NCBI GenBank assembly: GCA_964401335.1
Contig: CAYNYK010000028.1
Span: 1 to 47,399, forward strand
Length of the DNA stretch: 47,399 bases
Origin: JAAYCU01 sp964401335
GTDB taxonomy: Bacteria > Planctomycetota > Phycisphaerae > UBA1845 > PWPN01
Direction: 5' to 3'
The notes below the pieces were generated by a model. It was given only the letters and a program-made list of their open reading frames with translations. It was not told where the DNA came from and did no database searches. Shown one piece after another: positions 24,649 through 32,314 of the stretch. The position numbers and the translations under genes were made by a program. Position 1 is the first letter of the stretch. Every line of letters begins with the position of its first letter.

Positions 24649-25776
24649 CTACTCTTGGGGCTCGACCATCGTTGGCAGCGGCTCATCCTGATCTTCATCG
24701 GGTGGTGGCGTAGGTACCAGCAGGTCATGCTCGCGCTTGCGCAAGGCCATCTGGCAGGCGAGGCGAATCGCGGTTTTCATGCTTTCGGGATTGGCCTGGT
24801 TTTTACCCACGATATCGAAGGCCGTGCCGTGATCCACGCTGGTACGAATGATCGGCAGGCCGAGGGTGGTCTGGCAAGCGTTCTCGAAAGCCAGCAGCTT
24901 GATCGGAATAAGCCCCTGGTCATGATACATGGCCACCACGCCGTCGAAGTGGCCGTGCATCGCCTTCCAGAAGATCGTGTCGGCGGGGAAAGGGCCTTCG
25001 ACATTCAGCCCAGTCTCGCGGGCCATGACAATCGCCGGCTCGATGATTCGCTTCTCCTCGTCGCCGAACATGCCGTTTTCCCCGGCGTGCGGATTGAGGC
25101 CGCAAACGGCGATCCGCGGGGACTCGATCCCGAACCAGTGGATCAGGGCCTGGCCCATCAGGTCGATCGGCGTGAACACGCGGCCGATGGTAAACGAATT
25201 GCGCAAATCGAAGAGGGCCTGATGGATGCTGGCCAGAGCCACCCGCAGACGGCCGCCGACAAACATCATCGTGTAGCGATCCGTCTTGCACGCGTGAGCG
25301 AGCTTTTCGGTGTGCCCCGGAAAACGGTAGCCGGCCATCGCCCAACTTTCCTTACAGATCGGGGCCGTTACGATCCCCTCAAGTGTCCCGTTCAGCGCGC
25401 CGGTAATGGCGGTATCCAGAAACCGCATCGATGCCTGTCCACCCTCGGCCGTCGCATAGCGAACCGTTGGGCCGAACATGTTGAATTCGTCGAAATCGGC
25501 AACAACTACTCCGCTCTCGATATGGCTGACGATTTCATGAGGCAGCCGAAACCAATACGGATTGATCTCCGCCAGGTCGGCGGCGTATTCGAGGACCTCC
25601 GCCAGTCCATAAACAATAAACCGCCCCATGCGGCGGATATCCGGATCGGCCAGGGCCTTGGCGATCACCTCCGCCCCGACACCCGCGGGATCGCCCATGG
25701 TGATCCCGATCATCGGCCTCGGGTTGGTCCGCGAGCCTTTGGGTTCATGTCCGGGATGTGCGGTTGAACCACTCAT
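24649..25776 (-). CDS. pdxA: 4-hydroxythreonine-4-phosphate dehydrogenase
   Basis: 375 residues; PdxA makes the aminoacetone-phosphate precursor of pyridoxal phosphate. It shows ITMGDPAGVGAEVI near the N terminus, PGHTEKLAHA (metal-binding His), NPHAGENGMFG, and YHDQGLIPIK with a further metal His and GLPIIRTSVDHGTA near the end, all family signatures. A ~20-residue N-terminal extension precedes the usual start. The first four bases overlap the last four of ribE (25773-25776, ATGA), so translation is probably coupled. A variable-substrate role (PdxA2-like, acting on four-carbon acid phosphates) is possible. Confidence 0.93.
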   Translation of the reverse strand: MSGSTAHPGHEPKGSRTNPRPMIGITMGDPAGVGAEVIAKALADPDIRRMGRFIVYGLAEVLEYAADLAEINPYWFRLPHEIVSHIESGVVVADFDEFNMFGPTVRYATAEGGQASMRFLDTAITGALNGTLEGIVTAPICKESWAMAGYRFPGHTEKLAHACKTDRYTMMFVGGRLRVALASIHQALFDLRNSFTIGRVFTPIDLMGQALIHWFGIESPRIAVCGLNPHAGENGMFGDEEKRIIEPAIVMARETGLNVEGPFPADTIFWKAMHGHFDGVVAMYHDQGLIPIKLLAFENACQTTLGLPIIRTSVDHGTAFDIVGKNQANPESMKTAIRLACQMALRKREHDLLVPTPPPDEDQDEPLPTMVEPQE

Positions 25777-26423
25777 GGCCAGCCATTCTCCCGGAGCATG
25801 TCCAGGGTAACGCCACCTTCGCTCTCCACGGGAGGCCGACGTTGGAGATAAGCGACAATAGTGCGGGCAACGATGTCGGTTTCCACGTTGACTTTATCGC
25901 CCGGCCGGCGTCGCCCAAGCGTGGTCCGCTCCAATGTCGTGGGAATCAAGGCTACCGCGAAGCCATCGTCGTCCACCCGGGCAACGGTCAGGGAAACTCC
26001 GTCGATGGCCACGGACCCTTTGGGTGCAATGAGGGGAAGCAAGTCGGGATTGATGACAAATTCCATCAGATACCCGCCGCCGTCCTCGCGGATATCGCGA
26101 ACCGTGGCCACGCCGTCCACATGCCCCTGCACGATATGCCCATCCATCGGATCGCCGGCCCGCAAAGCCGGTTCCAGGTTCACCACGTCGCCCGGACGAC
26201 TATCGCCGAGTGTGCTCCGCGAGATCGTTTCCGGTACAACGTCAAACTCAATCAAATGGGCATCGCTTCGGGTAACGGTTAGACAAACGCCGCTTACGCA
26301 GATGCTACAACCGTTGGTAAGAGGACGCGGCAATCCGGGCGCTTCCAGGACGAGGCGATACCCGGCCGATCCGGACCGGATCGAACGCACGGTACCCAAC
26401 GTCTGGACAATCCCCGTAAACAT
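25773..26423 (-). CDS. ribE: Riboflavin synthase alpha subunit
   Basis: 216 residues, the usual size. It joins two lumazine molecules to make riboflavin. The canonical MFTGIV N-terminus is present, and two lumazine-binding repeats can be read: the first with GVCLTV, DVVPETISRSTLG and VNLEPALRAGDPMDGH, the second with GVSLTV, IPTTLERTTLG and VNVETD. It leads an overlapping gene pair with pdxA. No FMN riboswitch was recognised in the upstream 100 bases; a promoter is predicted at 26471-26499. Confidence 0.95.
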   Translation of the reverse strand: MFTGIVQTLGTVRSIRSGSAGYRLVLEAPGLPRPLTNGCSICVSGVCLTVTRSDAHLIEFDVVPETISRSTLGDSRPGDVVNLEPALRAGDPMDGHIVQGHVDGVATVRDIREDGGGYLMEFVINPDLLPLIAPKGSVAIDGVSLTVARVDDDGFAVALIPTTLERTTLGRRRPGDKVNVETDIVARTIVAYLQRRPPVESEGGVTLDMLRENGWP

Positions 26424-26470
26424 CGTTTCTTCACCAACATACCGCCGTTCCCAATCATGCTCACACTTTC

Positions 26471-26499
26471 ATGTTAGCGGTTTGGTAACGGCAATTCAA
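26471..26499 (-). promoter_or_regulatory. Promoter of ribE-pdxA
   Basis: On the minus strand TTGAAT (26499-26494) and TAACAT (26476-26471) with a 17-base spacer, about 48 bases before the ATG of ribE. Confidence 0.45.
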
Positions 26500-26540
26500 T
26501 ATGACGATTTCAACAAATGGTCTATAAACATTCGTCGTCC

Positions 26541-26640
26541 CAATCCCAACGGGATTTCGTCCTGTAGCTCAGGGTTGCGGTAACGCCGCTACCCTGGGGA
26601 CCGAATGCCTATCCCATGGCCAACCCCAACGGGGTTGCGT
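26541..26640 (+). repeat. Triple-hairpin repeat element, copy A
   Basis: Three hairpins in a row: ATCCC-AAC-GGGAT (26543-26555), a long one built on CAGGGT...ACCCTG with inner GCGG/CCGC arms (26569-26597), and AACCCC-AAC-GGGGTT (26622-26636). The element matches the reverse complement of 26790-26890 along nearly its whole length, most strongly across the central hairpin. Confidence 0.85.
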
Positions 26641-26789
26641 TATTCCTTCTTCAAAACCCCGCCCAGATAGGCGGGAATTTCTTTCCGGGTTTTCCGCGTT
26701 TCACATAAATGATTCACGGATAATGTTCCGAAATCCAAATGAATATGAACGGATAATAACGAATCGAGCATCCAACTCAACACCCTATC

Positions 26790-26890
26790 GACACAACCCC
26801 GTTGGGGTTGATGTTGTGGTCTATAACCATCCCCAGGGTAGCGGCGTTGCCGCAACCCTGGGCTGATAGACAAAGCCCCGTTGGGGCAAA
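26790..26890 (-). repeat. Triple-hairpin repeat element, copy B (inverted)
   Basis: Same three-hairpin layout in reverse: AACCCC-GTT-GGGGTT (26795-26809), a 31-base central palindrome CCCAGGGT-AGCGGC-GTT-GCCGCA-ACCCTGGG (26832-26862), and GCCCC-GTT-GGGGC (26875-26887). The opposing orientation to copy A with ~150 bp between resembles a BIME/REP-like pair. Confidence 0.85.
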
Positions 26891-26925
26891 ATGCAAGAAG
26901 ACAGCGACTCCCGTTATTTTCTCGA

Positions 26926-26955
26926 TTGCCGTTTGCTCCGATTTAGGGATAGAAT
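26926..26955 (+). promoter_or_regulatory. Promoter of the zinc-ribbon membrane protein gene
   Basis: TTGCCG (26926-26931) and TAGAAT (26950-26955), spacer 18 bases. Its position inside the longest open frame (from 26891) argues that translation starts later, at 26978 or 26999. Confidence 0.45.
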
Positions 26956-26998
26956 ACGGACACAGTCAGCTTGGACGATGTTTTTGAGGCCCAATTCG

Positions 26999-27571
26999 AT
27001 GCATGAATCGCCAAGTGATACCAACAGTAAATCTTATTGCCTCATGTGCGGATATGATCTGCAGGGGCTACCCGAAATTCACACGTGTCCCGAATGTGGG
27101 CTTGATTATGATTTGAACCGTATCGTCATTCCGATCGGCGGTTATCGTAGGATCATAAAATTGTATCTACCATTAATCACCATAACGCTACCATTGCTGG
27201 CTCTGTTTCATCAATTCATTCGAATAGGGCTATCTACAAAGCAGATTGTGATTATGGCGATAATTACACTCATTATCGGAATACACATCTTTAGAATGGT
27301 GCCGCGCCGCCATCTTTATCTTACCTATCTTGCTCTTGACCTCAAAGGCGTGCATTTCTTCTATGCCAATGGGGATGTTACGCATTACGTTTGGCCGGAT
27401 ATCGAGCAAGCCAGAGGCGAATGGTTTGGAGGCGATTTCCATCTTGCTGGGAAGGATGGAACAGATTTGTTTTCCTGCAATGGTGACGATCTGGGCGGAT
27501 GGTCCAAGACCCGCCAATGCATATCAGCCATCAACCAGGCGCGCGAGCGATTTCAAAACCAAAATACTTGA
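26999..27571 (+). CDS. Zinc-ribbon membrane protein of unknown function
   Basis: About 190 residues from the ATG at 26999; another ATG at 26978 is possible. GAGG lies 11 bases before 26999, and the predicted promoter excludes the far-upstream ATG. The N-terminal part carries CLMCGYDLQGLPE and CPECG, two CxxC knuckles forming a zinc ribbon. The C-GYDL-GL wording is one I associate with planctomycete membrane proteins of unknown role. Two membrane helices follow at about residues 50-72 and 78-97, then a soluble domain with HYVWPDIEQARGEW, reminiscent of PH-like bacterial membrane proteins. No function is assigned. Confidence 0.75.
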   Translation: MHESPSDTNSKSYCLMCGYDLQGLPEIHTCPECGLDYDLNRIVIPIGGYRRIIKLYLPLITITLPLLALFHQFIRIGLSTKQIVIMAIITLIIGIHIFRMVPRRHLYLTYLALDLKGVHFFYANGDVTHYVWPDIEQARGEWFGGDFHLAGKDGTDLFSCNGDDLGGWSKTRQCISAINQARERFQNQNT

Positions 27572-27582
27572 GCGCATTTCAC

Positions 27583-28551
27583 TCACTGCTCGTCGCGGAA
27601 GGCTTCCCATGCGCAGCCCGCGGCGCCGATGAATCCGGCGTCGTTGCCGAGGGTGGCGAAACTTATTTCAGGGTGGTCCTTCAGTAGTTGCCAGGTCAGT
27701 TCCTGGAAATGCCGGTGGATCGGCTCGAGCAGGAAGTCACCGGCCGCGATCAGGCCGCCGGCCATGACGATCCGCTGCGGGTTGGTCACGTGCTGCATGA
27801 TCACACAGGCGACGGCCAGGTAGTAGCAGGCCCGATCCCACACATACGCGGCCAGCTCATCGCCGGCCTTGGCCGCCTCCACGATATGCTCGGCCATCAG
27901 CATTTCGCCGTCATCGACACGTTGCTTCAACACGCTGGGGCGTCCCTCGGCGATCAGGTCTTCCGCCCAGCGGGCTAGAAAATACGCTGATGAATAGGCC
28001 TCCACGCAGCCACGCTGCCCGCAGGAACACAGCCGCCCGCCGGGTTGAACCAGCATGTGCCCCAACTCCGCCCCGTTCTCGAAATAACCGCGTAGCAGCC
28101 GCCCATCCGTAATTACCCCTCCCCCGACACCGGTGCCCAGCGTGAACATCACCAGGTCCGTCACGCCTTTCCCCGCCCCGGCCCAGTATTCGCCCCAGGC
28201 GGCGGCGTTCGCGTCGTTTTCGAGGGTCGTTCGGATTCCGGTTTTCTCACTGATGTATCGGGTCAACGGCACGTTACGTAGGCAGGGCAGATTACCCGGC
28301 TGGATCACCACGCCTTCCTTGTGGCTCAGCGGGCCGGGCGAACCGATTCCGATGCCCCGCACCTCGCCGCGCGATACGCCGGATTCCGCAATGGCCCGCT
28401 CCACCGCGGTGGCGATATTGCGCACCACCTGTTCCTCACCGCGCTCCGTCTCGGTCGGAATACTGAACTTGCAGCGTACCCGGGCCTGCTCGTCCAGCAG
28501 ACCGGCCTTGATGTTCGTGCCACCCAGATCGATACCCACGCAGTAAGCCAT
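27583..28551 (-). CDS. ROK-family sugar kinase (glucokinase-like)
   Basis: 322 residues. The ATP site is GIDLGGTNIKAG (6-17). The catalytic aspartate lies in ENDANAAAWGE (Asp113). The sugar and zinc-binding segment is AELGHM (His164), with Cys175, Cys177 and Cys182 in CSCGQRGCVEAYSS, the ROK signature. A LGTGVGGGVI loop lies between. It phosphorylates glucose or a related hexose such as mannose, allose or N-acetylmannosamine; the exact sugar is not readable. As a cytoplasmic step, it could feed sugars freed by the nearby glycosidases into glycolysis. No DNA-binding N-terminal domain is present, so it is a kinase rather than a ROK repressor. It ends 11 bp from the convergent gene at 27571. Confidence 0.92.
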   Translation of the reverse strand: MAYCVGIDLGGTNIKAGLLDEQARVRCKFSIPTETERGEEQVVRNIATAVERAIAESGVSRGEVRGIGIGSPGPLSHKEGVVIQPGNLPCLRNVPLTRYISEKTGIRTTLENDANAAAWGEYWAGAGKGVTDLVMFTLGTGVGGGVITDGRLLRGYFENGAELGHMLVQPGGRLCSCGQRGCVEAYSSAYFLARWAEDLIAEGRPSVLKQRVDDGEMLMAEHIVEAAKAGDELAAYVWDRACYYLAVACVIMQHVTNPQRIVMAGGLIAAGDFLLEPIHRHFQELTWQLLKDHPEISFATLGNDAGFIGAAGCAWEAFRDEQ

Positions 28552-28677
28552 ATTCCACTCGCCTCACGCAAAGATGGTCACTTTACCTGTTCCGAAAAAC
28601 GCCCCTATCCTACAAACCGGTTTACAAACGCTCAATAACCCGTGCCTGTTCGTTGCCGGGCGTCAGATGGCGCTGAG

Positions 28678-28776
28678 TACCAGCCCGAAGCGCGAGCGAG
28701 GGAATAAAATTACCAGCCCGAAGCGCGAGCGAGGGAATAAAATTACCAGCCCGACGCGCAAGCGAGGGAATAAGTA
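28678..28776. repeat. 33 bp tandem repeat, three copies
   Basis: Units at 28678-28710, 28711-28743 and 28744-28776, each starting TACCAGCCCGA and containing GCGAGGGAATAA. Copies 1 and 2 are identical; copy 3 has a few changes. The unit is a multiple of three, so all frames stay open, giving an 11-residue repeat in translation. No spacers intervene. Confidence 0.9.
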
Positions 28777-28926
28777 AGCAAGGCAGCGAGTAAGCGAGTA
28801 AGCGAGAAGCCATAAACCAGTCGAAAAACGACCGGTCTATCAGCCCTTTGGGAATGGCCGCTGAAGCGGCCAGCTTCGAGGTTGTGTCCGCGGCCGACCG
28901 AATACCGAACAAGTGGAGTCGTCCGG

Positions 28927-28992
28927 AGTGTAATTGATCCCAGTCTGCCAGCAAGCCGCAACGATGCCTCGCGCGGAGACGCTGAGGCGCAG
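28927..28992. repeat. 66 bp direct repeat, copy 1
   Basis: Aligns without gaps to 29101-29166, differing at 4 of 66 positions by my count. It contains CAGTCTGCCAGCAA and ends GAGACGCTGAGGCGCAG. Confidence 0.9.
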
Positions 28993-29074
28993 AGTGTCAT
29001 TGAGCTCAGGAAGTCGTGACGGAAGGCAGAGGGAGAAAGGGAGTGAAATCCATCCCAGCAAATCGTAACGATTT

Positions 29075-29093
29075 CACCGGCGAGACGCCGGTG
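29075..29093. repeat. Strong hairpin between the 66 bp repeats
   Basis: CACCGGCG-AGA-CGCCGGTG is a perfect 8-base stem with a 3-base loop. It sits between the two 66 bp repeats, and there is no oligo-T run after it, so it is more likely part of a repeat element than a terminator. Confidence 0.6.
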
Positions 29094-29100
29094 CCACACA

Positions 29101-29166
29101 AGTGTAATCGATCCCAGTCTGCCAGCAAACCGCAACGGTGCCTTGCGCGGAGACGCTGAGGCGCAG
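29101..29166. repeat. 66 bp direct repeat, copy 2
   Basis: Second copy of 28927-28992, same orientation, 174 bp further on. Confidence 0.9.
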
Positions 29167-29257
29167 TACAAGCGGGAGTGAAAGCACGGGCAAACCCTTG
29201 TCCCGTGGTGGCGTGACCAGGGCCTACCCATGCCACCCGCCGCCAAACCGTAACAAG

Positions 29258-29284
29258 CTCTGCGTCCCCGCGTCTCTGCGCGAG
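29258..29284. repeat. Inverted fragment of the 66 bp repeat
   Basis: The reverse complement of this 27 bp segment, CTCGCGCAGAGACGCGGGG onward, resembles the right end of the 66 bp repeats (CTCGCGCGGAGACGCTGAGG). It lies about 90 bp after copy 2 in opposite orientation. Confidence 0.55.
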
Positions 29285-29378
29285 GTATTGGACTATACCG
29301 GTACGGCCGGGGCGGGCGTGGTGAATCCTTCGGAAAAGGCTATAATCACGGCACGATGTAACCTTTGGGAGTTGCCTG

Positions 29379-30953
29379 ATGCCGTTTGACGATCTGCCAT
29401 CCTTTGTGGCCGCGTTGGAGCAATGCGATCAGTTGCGTCGCGTTCGCGCGTCGGTCGATCCGCTGTTGGAGATTACCGAAATCGCCGATCGGGTGATGAA
29501 ATCGCCCGCGCCGGAAGGGGCGGCCGGCGCCCCGGCCACCGATCCGATTCACGGGAGGCAGGGTGGCCGCGCCCTGCTGTTTGAAAACGTCCGTGGCTCG
29601 GCCATGCCCGTGCTCATCAACGCTTTCGGCAGTTATGCTCGCATCAAGATGGCCCTCGGTTGCGACGATCTGGAAGAGCTTGCCGGTCGCATTCAGCAAC
29701 TCATAAGACCGGTTATGCCCGCTACATTGCTGGAAAAGATCAAGAAGGTACCTGACCTGATGAAACTGGCCGGGGCTGCCCCGAAGACGGTGAAGAGCGG
29801 AGTTTGTCAGCAGATCGTGCATACCGATGACGCCGATCTTTTTTCGCTGCCCGTCCTGCAATGCTGGCCGTCCGACGGCGACTTGGCCGCCGAACCGCCG
29901 GCCGATCCGCCCGTCGCGGTAATCTCCGAAGCCGCCGGCGCTGAAGGCCGCACCGGCCGATATATCACCCTCGGTGCTACTTTGCTTCGTGATTCAGAAA
30001 GCGGCCAATATAACCTCGGCATGTATCGCGTGCAGTTGTTCGGGCCGAAGCTGGCCGCCGTTCATTGGCACGTTCATCATGACGGCGCCAGGATATTTCG
30101 TCGCTATGCCGAACGCGGTGAGCCAATGGCCGTGGCTATCGTTCTCGGCGGACCGCCCGTGCTGACCTATGCTGCTACCTGCCCCTTACCGCCCTCGGTC
30201 AGCGAGTTGCTGTTTGCCGGGTTCCTCAATCAGGGCGGTATCGAGATGGTGCCAGCCAAGACCGTGCCGCTCGAAGTGCCCGCCACGGCCGAGATCGTGA
30301 TCGAAGGTTGGGTCGATCCTCGCGAAAAGTTTGTCGAAGGGCCATTCGGCGATCATACCGGCTTTTATTCACTTTCCAGCCCTTATCCGGTATTCCGGGT
30401 CAGCGCCATTACCCATCGCCGCGAACCCATTTATCCCGCCACCATCGTGGGTAAGCCACCGATGGAGGATTACTATCTCGGAAAGGCCACCGAACGAATC
30501 TTTTTGCCGCTCCTGCAGATGCTCGTCCCCGACGTTCTCGATTACCACCTCCCGCGATTCGGGGCCGTCCATAACTGTGCCTTTCTCAAGATACGTAAGG
30601 AGTATCCCTATCAGGCCCGCAAGGTGATGCACGCCATCTGGGGTGCGGGGCAAATGATGTTCAGCAAGTTCCTGGTGGTCCTCGACGAAAACGTCAATAT
30701 CCATGACGAACAGGAAGTCCTGTTTCATATCGGAGCTAATGTCGATCCCCGCCGCGATACGACCATCGTCGATGGTCCGTTGGACATTCTGGATCACGCT
30801 GCTCCATACGAGGGGGTGGGCAGCAAGATGGGTATCGACGCCACGCGTAAAATCCCTGGCGAAGGCCCCATCCGCCGCTGGCCTATGGAACTGGCCATGA
30901 CCCCGGAAATCCAGGAACAAGTTACCCGCCGATGGGCCGAACTTGGCCTCTAA
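29379..30953 (+). CDS. UbiD-family prenylated-FMN decarboxylase
   Basis: 524 residues. UbiD enzymes (de)carboxylate aromatic or unsaturated acids with prenylated FMN made by a UbiX partner, which is not in this window. Signatures are YITLGATLLRDSESGQYNLGMYRVQ (195-219, with the cofactor-binding Asn and the conserved Arg217) and EIVIEGWVDPREKFVEGPFGDHTG (305-328), which carries the glutamates Glu309 and Glu320 of the family's catalytic set. A GGGAG stands 7-8 bases before the ATG. Likely roles are a menaquinone-pathway decarboxylase or breakdown of aromatic acids; no flanking quinone genes help to decide. Confidence 0.9.
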   Translation: MPFDDLPSFVAALEQCDQLRRVRASVDPLLEITEIADRVMKSPAPEGAAGAPATDPIHGRQGGRALLFENVRGSAMPVLINAFGSYARIKMALGCDDLEELAGRIQQLIRPVMPATLLEKIKKVPDLMKLAGAAPKTVKSGVCQQIVHTDDADLFSLPVLQCWPSDGDLAAEPPADPPVAVISEAAGAEGRTGRYITLGATLLRDSESGQYNLGMYRVQLFGPKLAAVHWHVHHDGARIFRRYAERGEPMAVAIVLGGPPVLTYAATCPLPPSVSELLFAGFLNQGGIEMVPAKTVPLEVPATAEIVIEGWVDPREKFVEGPFGDHTGFYSLSSPYPVFRVSAITHRREPIYPATIVGKPPMEDYYLGKATERIFLPLLQMLVPDVLDYHLPRFGAVHNCAFLKIRKEYPYQARKVMHAIWGAGQMMFSKFLVVLDENVNIHDEQEVLFHIGANVDPRRDTTIVDGPLDILDHAAPYEGVGSKMGIDATRKIPGEGPIRRWPMELAMTPEIQEQVTRRWAELGL

Positions 30954-31100
30954 TGAGATATCGATGATCATAAGCTATTATTTGGCAATATCTTAAGATT
31001 TTCCAAAGGGATATAATTAACATATGCAAACTATTTCAAATGTGCAATGTCTAATCTTACGACCGCGATAGTGCGGTTCCCAGAATTGGAGGCCTAAGCC

Positions 31101-31757
31101 ATGTTGCCCCGAATGATGAATGTAACGGCGGTTGTGGGGGGAATGTTGGTGGCGGCCATGCCTGCCATGGCCGGTGATTTCAGCTTCGGATTCGGTTTCA
31201 CCGAAGGACGCGGCGGCACCTCTTTCGGTCTGAACATCGAGATCGGCCGGCCACGGCCGGTGGTAGCGGTTCAGCCGGTAGTCGTTCAACCGGTTGTTAC
31301 CCAGCCGGTAGTCGTGCAACCGGTGGTGGTCCAGCCGATGATCACCGAGCGGGTCTGGGTACCGACCATGGAGACCGCCTATCGCGATGTGCCGGTGCTT
31401 GATGCCTGGGGTCGGGTCATCAGCTATCGTCGGGAGGCTTATACCATCGAGAGCGGTTATTGGACGGAAGTGCAGCGGCCGGCACCGGTGGTGACCGGTG
31501 GTTATGCGGGTGGCTATCCGGGTGTGTGTAATGGCGGCAATACGATCGTGCAGCCCGGATACGGCGGATATCATCAGGAGGTGCGGCCGATGCCACGGCC
31601 TCAGGAAGAGCCCCGGCGGCACGGGTTCAACCCGCCGTTCAACGGCCGCAGCACTTACAAGACCGAGGCCAACCATCGCCAGACCGTGAAGGCCGCTCCG
31701 CAAGGGGAGCGTCGCCCGATATCTGACACTCGAACCGTGGCCATGCTGAAGCGATAG
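31101..31757 (+). CDS. Secreted Val/Pro-repeat protein of unknown function
   Basis: 218 residues. TTGGAGG lies 8 bases before the ATG. A signal peptide runs to about 24 (ending AMAG). The next part has SFGFGFTEGRGGTSFGLNIEIG, a beta-like glycine-rich strand pair. Residues ~55-82 are a low-complexity run of QPVVV/QPVVT units five residues long. The middle contains WVPTMETAYRDVPVLDAWGR and REAYTIESGYW, then a glycine/tyrosine-rich and a basic, proline-rich tail. Similar proteins with repeated PV motifs occur as cell-surface proteins in planctomycetes. No function is assigned. It is followed by two strong inverted repeats. Confidence 0.7.
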   Translation: MLPRMMNVTAVVGGMLVAAMPAMAGDFSFGFGFTEGRGGTSFGLNIEIGRPRPVVAVQPVVVQPVVTQPVVVQPVVVQPMITERVWVPTMETAYRDVPVLDAWGRVISYRREAYTIESGYWTEVQRPAPVVTGGYAGGYPGVCNGGNTIVQPGYGGYHQEVRPMPRPQEEPRRHGFNPPFNGRSTYKTEANHRQTVKAAPQGERRPISDTRTVAMLKR

Positions 31758-31780
31758 GGATCGTTGACAAGTGCAGAAAC

Positions 31781-31845
31781 AGTGCATCCTGAACCCGTAA
31801 GGCACAAGCCGCCCGCTGACAAGCTTGCAGGGTTCAGGATGCACT
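31781..31845. repeat. Perfect 16 bp inverted repeat after the secreted protein gene
   Basis: AGTGCATCCTGAACCC at 31781-31796 is perfectly reverse-complemented at 31830-31845, with a 33-base loop. It starts 23 bases after the stop codon. The long stem and missing T-run suggest a 3'-end structure or a small element rather than a plain terminator. Confidence 0.8.
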
Positions 31846-31857
31846 CTAAGGAATAAT

Positions 31858-31894
31858 GAGAAACCCCGGACGGCCCGGCCCGCCCGGGGTTCTC
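31858..31894 (+). terminator. Candidate terminator hairpin
   Basis: GAGAAACCCCGG (31858-31869) pairs with CCGGGGTTCTC (31884-31894), one bulged A, GC-rich loop, followed by TATTTC. It follows the 16 bp inverted repeat and is the best terminator candidate for the 31101 gene. The T-run is short. Confidence 0.55.
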
Positions 31895-32005
31895 TATTTC
31901 GCCGGAACTTACATCGTGGTGTCGTACAATGAAGTTAAGCGCTTCAGCCCCTCACTTCAGGTACTGAACGAAGTAGGTCACCCGGCGGTAACACGCTATT
32001 CGTGG

Positions 32006-32314
32006 TCAGGCCACCTTGATCAAGTTGCTTGGATCGGCGGTAATGGCCAGCATTGTGCCGGCCGAATCGCGAACCCGAATCTTGATCTGGCCTTTGCGGC
32101 GGAGCATTTCCCGCTCCGATTCCCGTCCGATATACAACACTTCGCCGACGATCTTTCGATCGCCGCGGAAGAACATCGCTTGCATGCGCTTCTTGACCTG
32201 CGAGGACGTTCGCCCGCCATCGTCATCCCATTTGGACCACTCGGGCACGTCGCAAGGCTCCTTGATTCTTACTTTGGTCCCTGCGGCCAGGTACTTGTTC
32301 ATATCAAAGGGCAT
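32006..32314 (-). CDS. Small conserved-looking protein of unknown function
   Basis: 102 residues from the ATG at 32314, chosen because GAGGAGG lies upstream within 7-11 bases; the frame is open for 78 more codons but that part looks unlike protein. The sequence begins MPFDMNKYLAAGTKVRIKE and is rich in charged residues (DDDGGRTSS, KKRMQAMFFRGDRK, GRESEREMLRRK). Alternating beta-strand-like segments with KIVGEVLYIG and IKIRVRDSAGTMLAITA suggest a small beta-barrel, possibly nucleic-acid or ligand binding. That is only a guess from composition; I do not recognise a family. Confidence 0.6.
   Translation of the reverse strand: MPFDMNKYLAAGTKVRIKEPCDVPEWSKWDDDGGRTSSQVKKRMQAMFFRGDRKIVGEVLYIGRESEREMLRRKGQIKIRVRDSAGTMLAITADPSNLIKVA

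Larger units (their letters stand above)
26424..26977. other. Intergenic region with an inverted pair of hairpin elements
   Basis: No gene is seen between ribE and the zinc-ribbon membrane gene. It holds the ribE promoter, two inverted ~100 bp elements (listed separately), an AT-rich middle (26641-26789) with a CCCGCC-CAGATA-GGCGGG hairpin near 26660, and the promoter of the next gene. Confidence 0.6.
28552..29378. other. Gene-free repeat island
   Basis: 827 bp with no supportable gene. It packs several unrelated repeat types: a 33 bp unit in three tandem copies, a low-complexity TAAGCGAG run (28777-28810), a 66 bp direct repeat in two copies, an inverted fragment of the same repeat, and an 8-base-stem hairpin. 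Open frames here arise from repeat translation such as repeated SPKRERGNK and are not genes. Confidence 0.75.

Noticed and set aside
24613..25767. 384-codon plus-strand frame opposite pdxA
   Set aside because: Fully antisense to a well-supported gene, no domain or ribosome binding site; shadow.
26424..26540. FMN riboswitch before ribE
   Set aside because: The region is short and none of the conserved RFN-element words were seen.
26640..26873. Short minus-strand frame across the hairpin pair
   Set aside because: Its sequence is translated repeat; the repeat is structured noncoding DNA.
28678..28776. Possible CRISPR array
   Set aside because: The three 33 bp units are directly contiguous with no unique spacers, and no cas genes are present.
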